A stretch of 64,000 nucleotides of DNA from Maricaulis sp048270265 (GTDB lineage: Bacteria; Pseudomonadota; Alphaproteobacteria; Caulobacterales; Maricaulaceae): assembly GCF_048270265.1 (NCBI RefSeq), contig NZ_JBLWTD010000001.1:292863-356862 (forward strand), in the 5' to 3' direction. Under the pieces are notes generated by a model, which searched no databases, was not told the origin of the DNA, and saw only the letters and a list, made by a program, of their open reading frames with translations. Within the stretch, counting starts at the first letter, position 1. Each line of letters begins with the position of its first letter. This document shows positions 43,601-53,375 of this stretch, piece by piece. The translations under genes and the position numbers were made by a program.

Positions 43601-44380
43601 GTGACCGATTCATCTTCATCCTCGCCTCAGCGCACCGAAGCCACGCCGCGTTTCCGCCGCGTGCTTCTCAAAGTGTCCGGTGAAGCCCTGATGGGCGCCC
43701 GTACCAACGGTATCGATCTCGAAACCGCCAGCCATATCTCCGGACAGGTCGCTGATGCTGTCGCGTCCGGCGTGCAGGTCTGCCTTGTTATTGGTGGTGG
43801 CAATATCTTCCGCGGCCTCTCTGGCGCCGCCAAGGGTATGGACCGCACCGCCGCTGACTATATGGGCATGCTCGCCACGGTGATGAATGCGCTGGCGATG
43901 CAGAGTTCTCTGGAACGCATTGGCGTCCAGACGCGGGTCCAGTCCGCCATTCCAATGACGACCGTTTGCGAACCCTATATCCGGCGCCGCGCCATGCGGC
44001 ACATGGAGAAGGGCCGCGTCGTCATCTTTGCTGCCGGAACCGGCAATCCCTATTTCACAACCGATACGGCTGCCGCCCTGCGCGCGGCCGAAATGGGTTG
44101 CGATGCCCTGTTCAAGGGCACCCAGGTGGACGGTGTCTACAGCGCCGATCCGAAGACCCATCCTGATGCCGAACGCTATGACCAGCTGGATTATCTCGAC
44201 GTCCTGTCGCGCGATCTGAAGGTGATGGACGCCTCGGCGGTCTCGCTGATGCGGGAGAATGCGATCCCGATCGTGGTCTTTGACATCCATCAGCCCGGCG
44301 GCCTGGTGAATGTGCTGCACGGGCGGGGCGTATGCACCGTGATCGGCAAGGTCCGGTCCGAAACCGCGACCAGCGAATAA
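43601..44380 (+). CDS. pyrH: Uridylate kinase
   Basis: 259-aa UMP kinase of the amino-acid-kinase fold, making UDP. Visible: LLKVSGEALMG (ATP site), VIGGGNIFRG, MLATVMNALAMQ, and FAAGTGNPYFTTDTAAALRA. The only reasonable start is GTG 43601; no Shine-Dalgarno element lies between it and the terminator hairpin, while TATATG ends nine bases upstream, so a leaderless or near-leaderless mRNA is possible. The first ~18 residues are a Ser-rich extension. Confidence 0.95.
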   Translation: MTDSSSSSPQRTEATPRFRRVLLKVSGEALMGARTNGIDLETASHISGQVADAVASGVQVCLVIGGGNIFRGLSGAAKGMDRTAADYMGMLATVMNALAMQSSLERIGVQTRVQSAIPMTTVCEPYIRRRAMRHMEKGRVVIFAAGTGNPYFTTDTAAALRAAEMGCDALFKGTQVDGVYSADPKTHPDAERYDQLDYLDVLSRDLKVMDASAVSLMRENAIPIVVFDIHQPGGLVNVLHGRGVCTVIGKVRSETATSE

Positions 44381-44399
44381 CTTCAAAGAAGGCAGAGCC

Positions 44400-44966
44400 A
44401 TGAGCGACGCGACCGATTACGATGAGGACGATCTGAAACGCCGCATGAGCGGTGCGGTGGAATCCCTGCGCAAGGAATTCGCGGGCCTGCGGACCGGGCG
44501 CGCCAGCGCCGGCCTGCTTGAGCCGATCCGGGTCGAGGCCTATGGTTCGCCCACGCCGCTGACGCAGCTGGCCACCGTCTCTGTACCGGAATCGCGCATG
44601 ATCACCGTATCGGTCTGGGATCGTGCCCTGGCACCGGCTGTCGACAAGGCGATCCGCAATTCCCCGCTCGGGCTCAACCCGATCATGGAAGGCCAGATGC
44701 TGCGCATTCCCATTCCGCCGCTGAATGAAGAGCGCCGGGCCGAGATCGCCAAACTGGCCGGCAATTACGCCGAACAGGCCCGCATTGCCGTGCGCAATGT
44801 GCGTCGCGACGGCATGGACGGTCTGAAGAAGCTTGAGAAGGACGGCGTGCTGTCCGAAGACGAGCAAAAGTCCTTCGCCGAGGATGTGCAAAAGTTGACC
44901 GACGATGCGATCAAGCGCATCGATGAAAGCCTGAAGGCCAAGCAAGAAGAGATCATGCAGGTTTGA
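44400..44966 (+). CDS. frr: Ribosome recycling factor
   Basis: 188-aa factor that splits post-termination ribosomes with EF-G. LRKEFAGLRTGRASAGLLEPI and the C-terminal DEQKSFAEDVQKLTD region are characteristic. AAGAAGG precedes the ATG. Nineteen bases after pyrH. Confidence 0.97.
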   Translation: MSDATDYDEDDLKRRMSGAVESLRKEFAGLRTGRASAGLLEPIRVEAYGSPTPLTQLATVSVPESRMITVSVWDRALAPAVDKAIRNSPLGLNPIMEGQMLRIPIPPLNEERRAEIAKLAGNYAEQARIAVRNVRRDGMDGLKKLEKDGVLSEDEQKSFAEDVQKLTDDAIKRIDESLKAKQEEIMQV

Positions 44967-44991
44967 TCGGCCTGCACGGCGGAGCGAGACC

Positions 44992-45729
44992 ATGAGCGAG
45001 GACGTCTCTGCTCTCAGTCCGGGGCCCAGGCATGTCGCCATCATCATGGATGGCAATGGCCGCTGGGCGAAGGCACGGGGTCGCCCGCGGGCATTTGGCC
45101 ATGCGCGCGGTGTCGAGGCCGTGCGGCGTGTCGTCGAGGCCGCTGGCGAGATGGGGGTGCGTCACCTCACCCTGTTCAGCTTTTCCACCGAGAACTGGAA
45201 CCGCCCGGCCGACGAGGTCGGGGCGCTGTTCGAACTCTTGCGCCGCTATGTCGAGGCCGATCTTGAAACCCTCAAGGGCCGCGGAGTCCGCATCCGTATC
45301 ATCGGTCGCCGGGACGATCTGAGCACCGAGCTTCGCTCCATCATCGAGCGCGCGGAAAACGGCACCCGGGACAATCAGGATTTCCACCTGACCATCGCCT
45401 TCAATTATGGTGGCCGTGACGAGATCGTGCGGGCCAGCCGTGAGCTGGCGCGGGCCGTGGCGGCCGGCGAGATCGAAGCCGATGCCATCGACAGCACAGC
45501 CTTCGCAGCCCGGCTCGATACCGCCGAGCTGCCGGATGTCGACCTGGTGATCCGCACGAGTGGCGAACAACGCATCTCCAATTTCCTGCTCTGGCAGGCG
45601 GCCTATGCCGAACTGCTTTTCCTGGATGTGTTGTGGCCCGATTTCGAGCCGAAGCATCTGGCAGACGCGATCGAGTGTTTCCAGCAGCGCGAACGCCGCT
45701 ATGGAGGCCTTGATGCCGGCGCGGCGTGA
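44992..45729 (+). CDS. uppS: Undecaprenyl diphosphate synthase
   Basis: 245-aa cis-prenyltransferase making the C55 carrier for peptidoglycan and other envelope polymers. The catalytic MDGNGRWAKARG (Asp20) and the FSTENWNRP and LVIRTSGEQRISNFLLWQ blocks are intact. Its end overlaps cdsA by 17 bases. Confidence 0.96.
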   Translation: MSEDVSALSPGPRHVAIIMDGNGRWAKARGRPRAFGHARGVEAVRRVVEAAGEMGVRHLTLFSFSTENWNRPADEVGALFELLRRYVEADLETLKGRGVRIRIIGRRDDLSTELRSIIERAENGTRDNQDFHLTIAFNYGGRDEIVRASRELARAVAAGEIEADAIDSTAFAARLDTAELPDVDLVIRTSGEQRISNFLLWQAAYAELLFLDVLWPDFEPKHLADAIECFQQRERRYGGLDAGAA

Positions 45730-46516
45730 TCCGGCCTTTCGCCGGCGTTTGCTGTCAGCGCTTGTGCTTGGTCCACTCGCCCTGGGCCTTTTGAGCTATG
45801 GCGACCTTCCATTCACCGCCTGGGTCGCGGCCTTCGCTGCCGCAATGGCCTGGGAATGGATCCAGATGTCGGATCCCGACGCCCCGCCACTGGCCTATGC
45901 GATCGCCTGCGCCACCGCTTCGGGAAGCGTGTTGCTGGCAGGCCAGGCCGAGATCGGCGATGCCGTGTTCTGGGGCGCAGCCGGAACGCTGGCCAGCGCT
46001 ATTGAGCGCTGGCGTCGTGGCTGGTCGATCGAGGTGGTTGGCGTGCTCTACGTCTCGCTGGCTGCGGCCCTGCTTGCAGCAATGCGCGCCGAGCCTGATC
46101 ATGGCCTGAAATCGGTGGTCCTGCTGTTCGCCATTGTCTGGGCGGCTGACAGTTTCGCCTATCTGGTCGGGACCTGGGCCGGTGGCCCCAAGCTTTTGCC
46201 GCAGGCCAGTCCCAACAAGACCTGGTCCGGCTTTGTCGCCGGCCTCGCAGCCGGCTTGCTCGCCGGTCTGGGCGCGGGCGTCATGTTCGGGCTCGACAAG
46301 CTGCCGGTCGCGATTTTCGCCCTTGTGGTCGCGACCGCTTCGGTCGGAGGTGATCTGGCGATGTCGATCTTCAAACGCGGTTTTCACGTCAAGGATTCGG
46401 GCACCCTCATTCCCGGCCATGGCGGCGTGCTCGACCGGGTGGATGCGCTGATGCTGGCGGTGATTATCGCCGTCATCACCGAGCGTTTCCTGCCATTGGG
46501 CTGGGCGACGCCATGA
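45713..46516 (+). CDS. cdsA: Phosphatidate cytidylyltransferase
   Basis: 267-aa integral membrane enzyme making CDP-diacylglycerol from CTP and phosphatidic acid. The signature KDSGTLIPGHGGVLDRVDAL is near residues 227-246. ATG 45713, five bases after GGAGG, is chosen; ATG 45701 is the alternative. Six to eight hydrophobic helices. Overlaps dxr by four bases. Confidence 0.94.
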   Translation: MPARRDPAFRRRLLSALVLGPLALGLLSYGDLPFTAWVAAFAAAMAWEWIQMSDPDAPPLAYAIACATASGSVLLAGQAEIGDAVFWGAAGTLASAIERWRRGWSIEVVGVLYVSLAAALLAAMRAEPDHGLKSVVLLFAIVWAADSFAYLVGTWAGGPKLLPQASPNKTWSGFVAGLAAGLLAGLGAGVMFGLDKLPVAIFALVVATASVGGDLAMSIFKRGFHVKDSGTLIPGHGGVLDRVDALMLAVIIAVITERFLPLGWATP

Positions 46517-47724
46517 CCGGCGCGCGGCACATTTCCGTTCTCGGCGCGACCGGCTCGGTGGGGCTGGCAACGCTGGACCTGATCGAGCGGGCCGAACCCG
46601 GCCGCTTTGAGGTCGTTGCACTGACCGCGAACCGCAATGCCGCCGGCCTCGCCAAACTGGCCATTCGTCACCGCGCCCGTTTCGTCGCGATCGCCGATCC
46701 GGAGGCAGCAGAGCCATTGCGCGAAGCCTTGTCCGCTCACCCTGAGATCGAGATCGGCGTCGGGGCAGGGGCCGTAGCCGAGGCTGCCGCCCGCCCTGCG
46801 GACTGGACGATGGCGGCGATTGTCGGTGCGGCCGGTCTCAAACCGACGCTGGAGGCCTTGCGCCAGGGGCGTGCCCTGGCCTTCGCAAACAAGGAATGCC
46901 TGGTGTGTGCCGGGGCGCTGTTCATGCGCGAGGCTGCCGCGTGCGGCACGCGCCTCCTGCCGGTCGATTCCGAGCACAATGCAGTGTTCCAGGTGTTCGA
47001 TTTCGAGCGCCGCGACGCGATCCGCGCCATTACATTGACCGCCTCGGGCGGCCCGTTCCGCGACTGGTCGCTGGAGCGGATGCGCAGCGCCCGGCGGGAA
47101 GACGCGCTGGCGCACCCGACCTGGGAAATGGGCGCCAAGATCACGATCGACAGCGCCACGATGATGAACAAGGGGCTCGAGATCATCGAGGCCTGCTGGC
47201 TGTTCGATCTTTCACCCGACCGGGTCGAGGTAGTGGTGCATCCGCAATCCATTGTGCATGGCATGGTGGAATACAATGATGGCAGCGTGCTGGCTCAGCT
47301 GGGCTCCCCGGACATGCGCACGCCGATCGCCAGCGCCCTGGCCTGGCCCGACCGCATGCAGGCGCCGGTCGCGCGCATGCGGCTGGGCGAGCTCGCGCGG
47401 CTCGATTTCGAGGCGCCCGATGATGTGCGCTTCCCCGCCCTGCGGCTGGCACGCAGCGTCATCAGGGCAGGCGGCATCGCGCCGGCGGTGATGAATGCGG
47501 CCAATGAAATTGCCGTCGCGGCTTTTCTGGCTGGCGAGATCGGCTTCCTTGACATCGTGGGCAGCGTTGAGGAGGTTCTTGGGCGCAGCCTTGTCGACGC
47601 CGACATGCCCCGGGATGTGGGTTCGTTCGACGATGTCTATGCCATTGATGCGCGGGCGCGCGAACTGGCACGCAACTTGATTGAAACCCGTTCAACACAC
47701 ACAGCGCGGACACCCCGGACATGA
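46513..47724 (+). CDS. dxr: 1-deoxy-D-xylulose 5-phosphate reductoisomerase
   Basis: 403-aa NADPH-dependent enzyme, second step of the MEP isoprenoid pathway that feeds UppS. NADPH-binding GATGSVGLATLDLI at the N-terminus, LPVDSEHNAVFQ and the SATMMNKGLEIIEA block are present. The stop overlaps rseP (ATGA). Confidence 0.96.
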   Translation: MTGARHISVLGATGSVGLATLDLIERAEPGRFEVVALTANRNAAGLAKLAIRHRARFVAIADPEAAEPLREALSAHPEIEIGVGAGAVAEAAARPADWTMAAIVGAAGLKPTLEALRQGRALAFANKECLVCAGALFMREAAACGTRLLPVDSEHNAVFQVFDFERRDAIRAITLTASGGPFRDWSLERMRSARREDALAHPTWEMGAKITIDSATMMNKGLEIIEACWLFDLSPDRVEVVVHPQSIVHGMVEYNDGSVLAQLGSPDMRTPIASALAWPDRMQAPVARMRLGELARLDFEAPDDVRFPALRLARSVIRAGGIAPAVMNAANEIAVAAFLAGEIGFLDIVGSVEEVLGRSLVDADMPRDVGSFDDVYAIDARARELARNLIETRSTHTARTPRT

Positions 47725-48893
47725 GCCTGATTGGCAGCGGATTCCTGACGATTTTCTCCTTCGTCTTCCTGATTTCCATCGTCGTGGTCATCCATGAGCT
47801 TGGCCACTACTGGGCCGGGCGCATCTGTGGTGTCCATGCCGAGGCGTTCTCGATGGGTTTCGGCCCGACGCTTTTCTCCTGGCGCGACAAGCTGGGCACG
47901 GTCTGGCGCATCTCGGCCTTTCCATTGGGGGGCTATGTCAAGTTTCTCGGCGATGCCGGGGCGGCGAGCGAGCCGGACGAGGCCAAGCTGGCGGAAATCC
48001 GCGGACGCATGGGGGCGGACGCAGACCGGTGCTATCACTTCAAGCCGATCTGGCAGCGCGCCTTCATTACGGCGGCTGGGCCTATCGCCAATTTCATTCT
48101 TGCCATCTCCATCTTCGCCGCGCTGGCGCTGTCGCTGGGCGTCAATTATCTCGAGCCGGTCGTTGGTGGCTTTACCGAAAACTCAAGCGCGCAACAGGCC
48201 GGCTTCCGGGAAGGTGACCGGATCACGGCGATCAATGCCCAGCGCGTGACACGCTTTCGCGACATCACCAGTGAAGTCAGCTGGCGCCCGGGCGAGCGGC
48301 TGACTTTCCAGGTCGAGCGCGATGGCGAGACGCTGACCCTGCAGGCGGCTGCGACCCTGACCACGGTCGAGGATCCCTATGGCGGTGAACGCCAGATTGC
48401 GCATCTCGGCATCCAGTCGACAGGCGTGCCCCTGCACCGGAGCTTCAACCCGCTGACGGCCATCAGTTACGGGGTCAACCAGACCTGGACCGTAGTGTCG
48501 ATGACCGGGCGTTATGTCAGCTACGTGGTCACAGGACGGTCTCCGCCCACCATGCTGAACGGTCCCGTGGGAATCGCGACGACGGCGGGGCAGACGGCAA
48601 TGGCCAGCGTCGAGCGCGGCGAAGATGCAGCGCAGAGCGTGTTCCTGCTGTTCATAAACCTCGTCAATCTGGCCGGTTTTCTCTCTGTCGGACTGGGTTT
48701 AGTTAATCTTTTGCCGATACCGATCCTCGACGGCGGGCATCTGGTGTATTACGCCTATGAGGCGGTTGCCCGGCGTCCCTTGAGTATGAAGGCGCAGGCG
48801 ATCGGATTTCGTGTGGGTCTTGCACTTGTCCTCGGGATGATGCTTGTAGCGACCTGGAATGACCTGAATTACCTGCTCGGCCAGATTTTCTGA
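47721..48893 (+). CDS. rseP: Site-2 (RseP-type) intramembrane metalloprotease
   Basis: 390-aa zinc protease that cleaves membrane-embedded regulators and signal-peptide remnants. Zinc motif HELGH (25-29) in the first helix, one PDZ domain (about 140-220) and the third-ligand motif NLLPIPILDGGH near 333 are visible. Directly upstream of bamA, matching its link with envelope stress control. Confidence 0.95.
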   Translation: MSLIGSGFLTIFSFVFLISIVVVIHELGHYWAGRICGVHAEAFSMGFGPTLFSWRDKLGTVWRISAFPLGGYVKFLGDAGAASEPDEAKLAEIRGRMGADADRCYHFKPIWQRAFITAAGPIANFILAISIFAALALSLGVNYLEPVVGGFTENSSAQQAGFREGDRITAINAQRVTRFRDITSEVSWRPGERLTFQVERDGETLTLQAAATLTTVEDPYGGERQIAHLGIQSTGVPLHRSFNPLTAISYGVNQTWTVVSMTGRYVSYVVTGRSPPTMLNGPVGIATTAGQTAMASVERGEDAAQSVFLLFINLVNLAGFLSVGLGLVNLLPIPILDGGHLVYYAYEAVARRPLSMKAQAIGFRVGLALVLGMMLVATWNDLNYLLGQIF

Positions 48894-48919
48894 CCGGGCC
48901 CAGCAAGCGGCGATTTTCA

Positions 48920-51283
48920 ATGGTAAGTGTTCTGCGCGTGCTCTTTGCGACTCTGATGACGGTTGGCTTCTCGACGGTCGCGGTGGCGCAGCCACCGGCT
49001 CCGGCCGAGTCGGCACCGGTTGTTGAAGCTGCGGCCCCGGCGCCGGTGATCCGGCAGATCCTGGTTGACGGCAATCAGCGGGTCGAGATCGACACCGTGC
49101 TCTCCTACCTGCTGATCCAGACAGGGCGACCCGCCGACGAGCGCCTGACCAATCTGTCGATCCAGACCCTGTTCGCAACCGGCCTCTTCTCCGATGTCCA
49201 GATTGAGGATCGCGGGGAAATCGTGATCGTGCGCGTGCAGGAAAACCCGATCATCAACCGGGTCGTTCTCGAGGGCAACAGCGCCATTGATGACGACAAG
49301 ATCACCGACGAGATCCAGGCCCAGCCGCGCGCCATCTTCACCCGCGCGCGGGTCCAGTCGGATGTCCAGCGGATCATCGAAGTCTATCGCCGCTCCGGCC
49401 GTTTCGCCGCGACGGTGACGCCGAAGATCATCGAACAACCGCAAAACCGCGTCGATCTGGTGTTTGAAATCTCCGAGGGGCCGGTCACCGGTGTCCGCCG
49501 GATCAACTTCATCGGCAACGAAACCTTTTCCGACAACCGGCTCCGCCGCGAGCTGGTGACTCAGGAATCGCGTTGGTGGCGCTTTTACGGTTCCAACGAC
49601 AATTACGATCCGGACCGTCTGGAATATGATCGCGAGCTTCTGCGCCAGTTTTACCAGAACCGCGGCTTCGCCAATTTCCGGGTCCTGTCCGCCGTCGCAG
49701 AACTGACGCCCGACCAGGAATCCTTCTACATCACCATCACCCTCGATGAGGGGGAGATCTATAATTTCGGCTCGGTCTCGGTCAGCACCGAAATCGAGGA
49801 TCTGAACGAGGACTTCCTCGCGGCTCTCCTGCCGGTGCGTGAAGGCGATGTCTTCCGCGGTGAACTGATCGAGCAGAGTATCGACTCGCTGACCTTCGCC
49901 GCCGGTGCCTCCGGCTACGCCTTCGTCAATGTGCGCCCGGTCACGCAGCGTGACCGCGACAGCAAGACGGTCGAAGTCGAGTTCGTGATCGATGAAGGCC
50001 CGCGCGTCTATATCGAGCGCATCGACATCTCCGGGAATACCCGGACACTGGACCGCATTGTCCGCCGCGAGCTGGATATCGTCGAGGGCGACGCCTTCAA
50101 CCAGGTGCTCGTCGACCGTTCGCGCAACAATATCCGCCGTCTCGGCTTCTTCGAGGACGTGGAACTGGAAGAAACCCCGGGCTCGGCCCCTGACCGGGCT
50201 CGCGTCCGCGTCCAGGTGACCGAACAGCCGACCGGCGAGCTCGCCTTCGGTGCCGGTTTCTCCTCGACCGATTCCTTCCTGGTCGACCTGTCGATCTCGG
50301 AACGCAATCTGCGCGGCCGTGGCCAGTTCCTGCGCTTCCGGGTGTCCGTCAGTGGCACACGGGAAACCATCGATGTGCGCTTTACGGAGCCGCGCTTCCT
50401 GGATCGCAATCTGGCGGCCGGCTTTGACCTGTTCCGGGTCAATTCAGACTTCCTGTCCGAAGCCTCCTTCCAGACGGCATCCACCGGGGGCAGCCTGCGT
50501 CTGGGCTTCCCGGTTACGGCACAGGCCAATCTGCAGCTGCGCTATACGCTGCGGACCGATGACGTCCAGGTCTATTCGAGCGCCTCGCAGGCCTTGCTCG
50601 ACCAGGCCGGCAGCCGGGTCACCTCGGTGCTGGGCTATACGCTCAACTGGTCACGCCTGGACGACCCGATCGAACCGCATAACGGCTTCCGTCTGCAGTT
50701 CAGTCAAGATTTCGCCGGATTTGGCGGCGATGTTCGTTACGTCCAGTCGGAGTTCAGCGGTTCCTACTTCAAGGGATTGTTTGGCGATGTCGTCGCGAGC
50801 TTCAATATGAATAGCGGCTTTATTCTGCCGTGGAGTGGTGACTCTGTCCGGATCAATGACCGGTTCTTCAAGGGCGGCAGCTCATTCCGCGGCTTTGAAG
50901 TCGCCGGTATCGGACCGCGCGTTGTCAGTCGTGATGAGACGACCGGCGAGCTCATCCGCCGCGACGCACTCGGTGGCAGGCTTTATGCAATCGGTTCATT
51001 GGAAGTCAATTTCCCGCTCGGCTTGCCTGAGCAATATGGTGTCCGCGGCAGCGTGTTCACCGAATTTGGTACTCTGGGTCTGCTGGACAGCAGCGATCAG
51101 GTCGATGAAGTGACCGGTGAACTCTTCACCGTCGACGATCTGGCGCTTCGTGCATCAGCCGGGGTCAGTATTTTCTGGGATTCACCTTTTGGTCCGGTTC
51201 GTTTCGACTTTGCCCAAGCCTTCATGCGTGAAGATTACGACAAAGCCGAGTTCTTCCGTTTCAGTACACGTACAGGGTTCTAA
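48920..51283 (+). CDS. bamA: Outer membrane assembly factor BamA
   Basis: 787-aa core of the BAM machine that folds outer-membrane proteins. Signal peptide of about 23 residues ending VAVAQ, five POTRA repeats (about 45-435) and a 16-strand barrel with the FRGFEVAGIGPR (VRGF/Y-type lid-lock) motif near 655 and a terminal phenylalanine. The ribosome site is weak (AAGCGG). Substrates in this window include the patatin protein at 9.8-12 kb. Confidence 0.96.
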   Translation: MVSVLRVLFATLMTVGFSTVAVAQPPAPAESAPVVEAAAPAPVIRQILVDGNQRVEIDTVLSYLLIQTGRPADERLTNLSIQTLFATGLFSDVQIEDRGEIVIVRVQENPIINRVVLEGNSAIDDDKITDEIQAQPRAIFTRARVQSDVQRIIEVYRRSGRFAATVTPKIIEQPQNRVDLVFEISEGPVTGVRRINFIGNETFSDNRLRRELVTQESRWWRFYGSNDNYDPDRLEYDRELLRQFYQNRGFANFRVLSAVAELTPDQESFYITITLDEGEIYNFGSVSVSTEIEDLNEDFLAALLPVREGDVFRGELIEQSIDSLTFAAGASGYAFVNVRPVTQRDRDSKTVEVEFVIDEGPRVYIERIDISGNTRTLDRIVRRELDIVEGDAFNQVLVDRSRNNIRRLGFFEDVELEETPGSAPDRARVRVQVTEQPTGELAFGAGFSSTDSFLVDLSISERNLRGRGQFLRFRVSVSGTRETIDVRFTEPRFLDRNLAAGFDLFRVNSDFLSEASFQTASTGGSLRLGFPVTAQANLQLRYTLRTDDVQVYSSASQALLDQAGSRVTSVLGYTLNWSRLDDPIEPHNGFRLQFSQDFAGFGGDVRYVQSEFSGSYFKGLFGDVVASFNMNSGFILPWSGDSVRINDRFFKGGSSFRGFEVAGIGPRVVSRDETTGELIRRDALGGRLYAIGSLEVNFPLGLPEQYGVRGSVFTEFGTLGLLDSSDQVDEVTGELFTVDDLALRASAGVSIFWDSPFGPVRFDFAQAFMREDYDKAEFFRFSTRTGF

Positions 51284-51286
51284 ATA

Positions 51287-51874
51287 ATGAAATCGTTCAA
51301 ACTCTTCCTTCTTCTTCCGGTCCTTCTGGCCGGGCTCGCCGCTCCGGCCATGGCCCAGCAGAATGTCGCTGTCATCAACGAGCAACGCGTTCTGCGTGAA
51401 AGCGTTGTCGGTCAGCATATCCGGACCCGTCTCGAAGCGATTGGCGCGGAAGTGCGGGCCGAGCTGACCGCCATTGGCCAGCCGATCCAGCAGCAGACCG
51501 AAGCGCTGACCACGGAAACCGCGTCCATGACGCAGCAGGCGATCCAGCAGCGTCCCGATCTGATGCAACGCATCGAGGCGCTGAACCAGCAGGCACAACA
51601 ATTCGAACTTGAGCGCCGCCGTCGCGAGCAGGAGCTGGCCCAGACCGAACGCCAGGCCATGCAGCCGGTCTATGAGGCTCTCAACCCGATCCTCGAGGAA
51701 GTCGTTGCCGCGCGCGGTATCGATATCCTGGTTGACCGTGCCAATCTGGTCTTCGCCAGCCCGTCGGTGGATATCAGCGACTCGGTGATCACCCTGCTCA
51801 ACGAGCGTCTGCCATCGGTGCCGGTCAATCGCGTCCGGTTGCCTGAAGGTGCTCCGGCCGCCGCTCAACAATAG
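51287..51874 (+). CDS. skp: Skp/OmpH-type periplasmic chaperone
   Basis: 195-aa protein with a signal peptide (cleavage after APAMA, about residue 23) and a long Gln/Glu-rich helical region typical of Skp tentacles. It starts three bases after bamA, the conserved place for skp. Somewhat longer than the E. coli protein; sequence conservation in this family is low, so assignment leans on position. Confidence 0.85.
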   Translation: MKSFKLFLLLPVLLAGLAAPAMAQQNVAVINEQRVLRESVVGQHIRTRLEAIGAEVRAELTAIGQPIQQQTEALTTETASMTQQAIQQRPDLMQRIEALNQQAQQFELERRRREQELAQTERQAMQPVYEALNPILEEVVAARGIDILVDRANLVFASPSVDISDSVITLLNERLPSVPVNRVRLPEGAPAAAQQ

Positions 51875-51892
51875 AATAGTCAGGACGAGCCC

Positions 51893-52939
51893 GTGGCAGA
51901 CCTGCGGTTCTATCAGGGGCTTGGCCCGATCACGATCACGGAGATCGCCGCACTTTCGGGTGCGGCGATTTCTGATTCAGCACTGGGCGCCCGTGCGGTC
52001 AGCGATGTCGCACCGCTCGAGGCGGCGCAGGCGGGCAAGCTCAGCTATGCCGAATCGCCCAAGGCGCTGGCGGCCCTGCCGCCGGGGGCTCTGAACGACG
52101 CTTTCCTGATTGTGCCGCCCGCTCTGGTGGATCAGGCCCGCGGCCTTGGTGCCCTGGTCCTGTCGCACCCGGCGCCGCGCCAGGCCTTCTCCCGCATTGG
52201 CACACGCTTGTTTGCCGTGCGTGGCTTTGACGGTGAGGTACGCCTGCACCCCGAAGCCGAGTGCCATGACAGCGCGCAGATTGCACCCGGTGCCGTGATC
52301 GGTGCCGGCGCGGTGATCGGAGAAGGTGTCCGGATCGGCCCGAATGCGGCGATCGGACCGGGTTGCCGGATCGGCCGTTTCACATCCATTGGCGCGCAAG
52401 TGAGTGTCAGCTGCACCGATATCGGTGAATCCTGCAATATTCTTGCGGGTGCCGTGATTGGCGAGGCGGGCTTCGGCGTCGCAGTATCAGCGGGCGGCGT
52501 TATCGACGTCCCGCATCTCGGTTCGGTACGGATCGAGGACAATGTGACCATCGGCGCGAATTCGACCATCGATCGCGGCGTGTTTGGCGAAACGCGTATC
52601 GGCAAGGGCTGCAAGATCGATAATCTCTGTCATATCGCCCACAATGCCCAGCTCGGCGAGGCCTGCCTGATGGCGGCCTTCGCCGGCGTGTCGGGCAGTA
52701 CACGGATCGAGAACGGTGTCATGTTCGGTGGCCGGGTCGGCGTCGCCGATCACGTGGTCATCGGAGCCGGAGCCCGGATCGGGGCCAACTCCGCCGTGAT
52801 GGCCGATGTGCCGGCCGGTGAGACCTATGCCGGGGCCCCGGCGCAACCGATTCGGTCGCACATGCGCGAGATCGGCGAGCTGCGCCGCCTGGTGCGTGCA
52901 CGTAGCAAGACGAAGCCAGGGGGTAAGGCCGGTGAGTGA
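51893..52939 (+). CDS. lpxD: UDP-3-O-(3-hydroxyacyl)glucosamine N-acyltransferase
   Basis: 348-aa left-handed beta-helix acyltransferase, third step of lipid A synthesis. Many hexapeptide repeats (for example IGAGAVIGEGVRIGPNAAIG) and the catalytic-His stretch CHIAHNAQLGE near 245 are visible. The start is GTG 51893 with AGGAC upstream. Overlaps fabZ by eight bases. Confidence 0.95.
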   Translation: MADLRFYQGLGPITITEIAALSGAAISDSALGARAVSDVAPLEAAQAGKLSYAESPKALAALPPGALNDAFLIVPPALVDQARGLGALVLSHPAPRQAFSRIGTRLFAVRGFDGEVRLHPEAECHDSAQIAPGAVIGAGAVIGEGVRIGPNAAIGPGCRIGRFTSIGAQVSVSCTDIGESCNILAGAVIGEAGFGVAVSAGGVIDVPHLGSVRIEDNVTIGANSTIDRGVFGETRIGKGCKIDNLCHIAHNAQLGEACLMAAFAGVSGSTRIENGVMFGGRVGVADHVVIGAGARIGANSAVMADVPAGETYAGAPAQPIRSHMREIGELRRLVRARSKTKPGGKAGE

Positions 52940-53375
52940 GCGCATTGAAAATGCTGAAATCCTCAAGCTTCTGCCGCACCGCTATCCGTTTTTGCTGATT
53001 GATGCCGCCGAGGATTACGTCCCCGGCACATCGATCACCGGCATCAAGGCCGTGACGGCGAATGAACCGTTCTTTCCGGGACATTTTCCCGGCAATCCGG
53101 TGATGCCCGGCGTATTGATGATCGAGGCCATGGGCCAGGCCGGTGCCGTGTTGATGTACAAGACCCTCAACGCCACGCACGCCGATGCGACGGTCTTCTT
53201 CATGGGGGCTGACAAGATCAAGTTCCGCTATCCGGTCCGGCCCGGCATGATCCTGCGGCTCAATGTCGTCGTTACGGCCGCGCGCCATGGCGTATTCAAG
53301 TTTCGCGGCGAGGGCTTCGCCGATGGCAACAAGGCCGTACAGGCCGAATTTTCTGCGAAAGCGATTGAGCACTGA
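52932..53375 (+). CDS. fabZ: 3-hydroxyacyl-ACP dehydratase
   Basis: 147-aa hot-dog-fold dehydratase of fatty acid synthesis, drawing on the same hydroxyacyl-ACP pool as LpxA and LpxD. LLPHRYPFLLID at the start and the active-site FFPGHFPGNPVMPGV (His51) with Glu65 are present. GTG 52932 inside the end of lpxD is chosen; an open frame back to 52806 has no support. Overlaps the lpxA start by one base. Confidence 0.95.
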   Translation: MSERIENAEILKLLPHRYPFLLIDAAEDYVPGTSITGIKAVTANEPFFPGHFPGNPVMPGVLMIEAMGQAGAVLMYKTLNATHADATVFFMGADKIKFRYPVRPGMILRLNVVVTAARHGVFKFRGEGFADGNKAVQAEFSAKAIEH

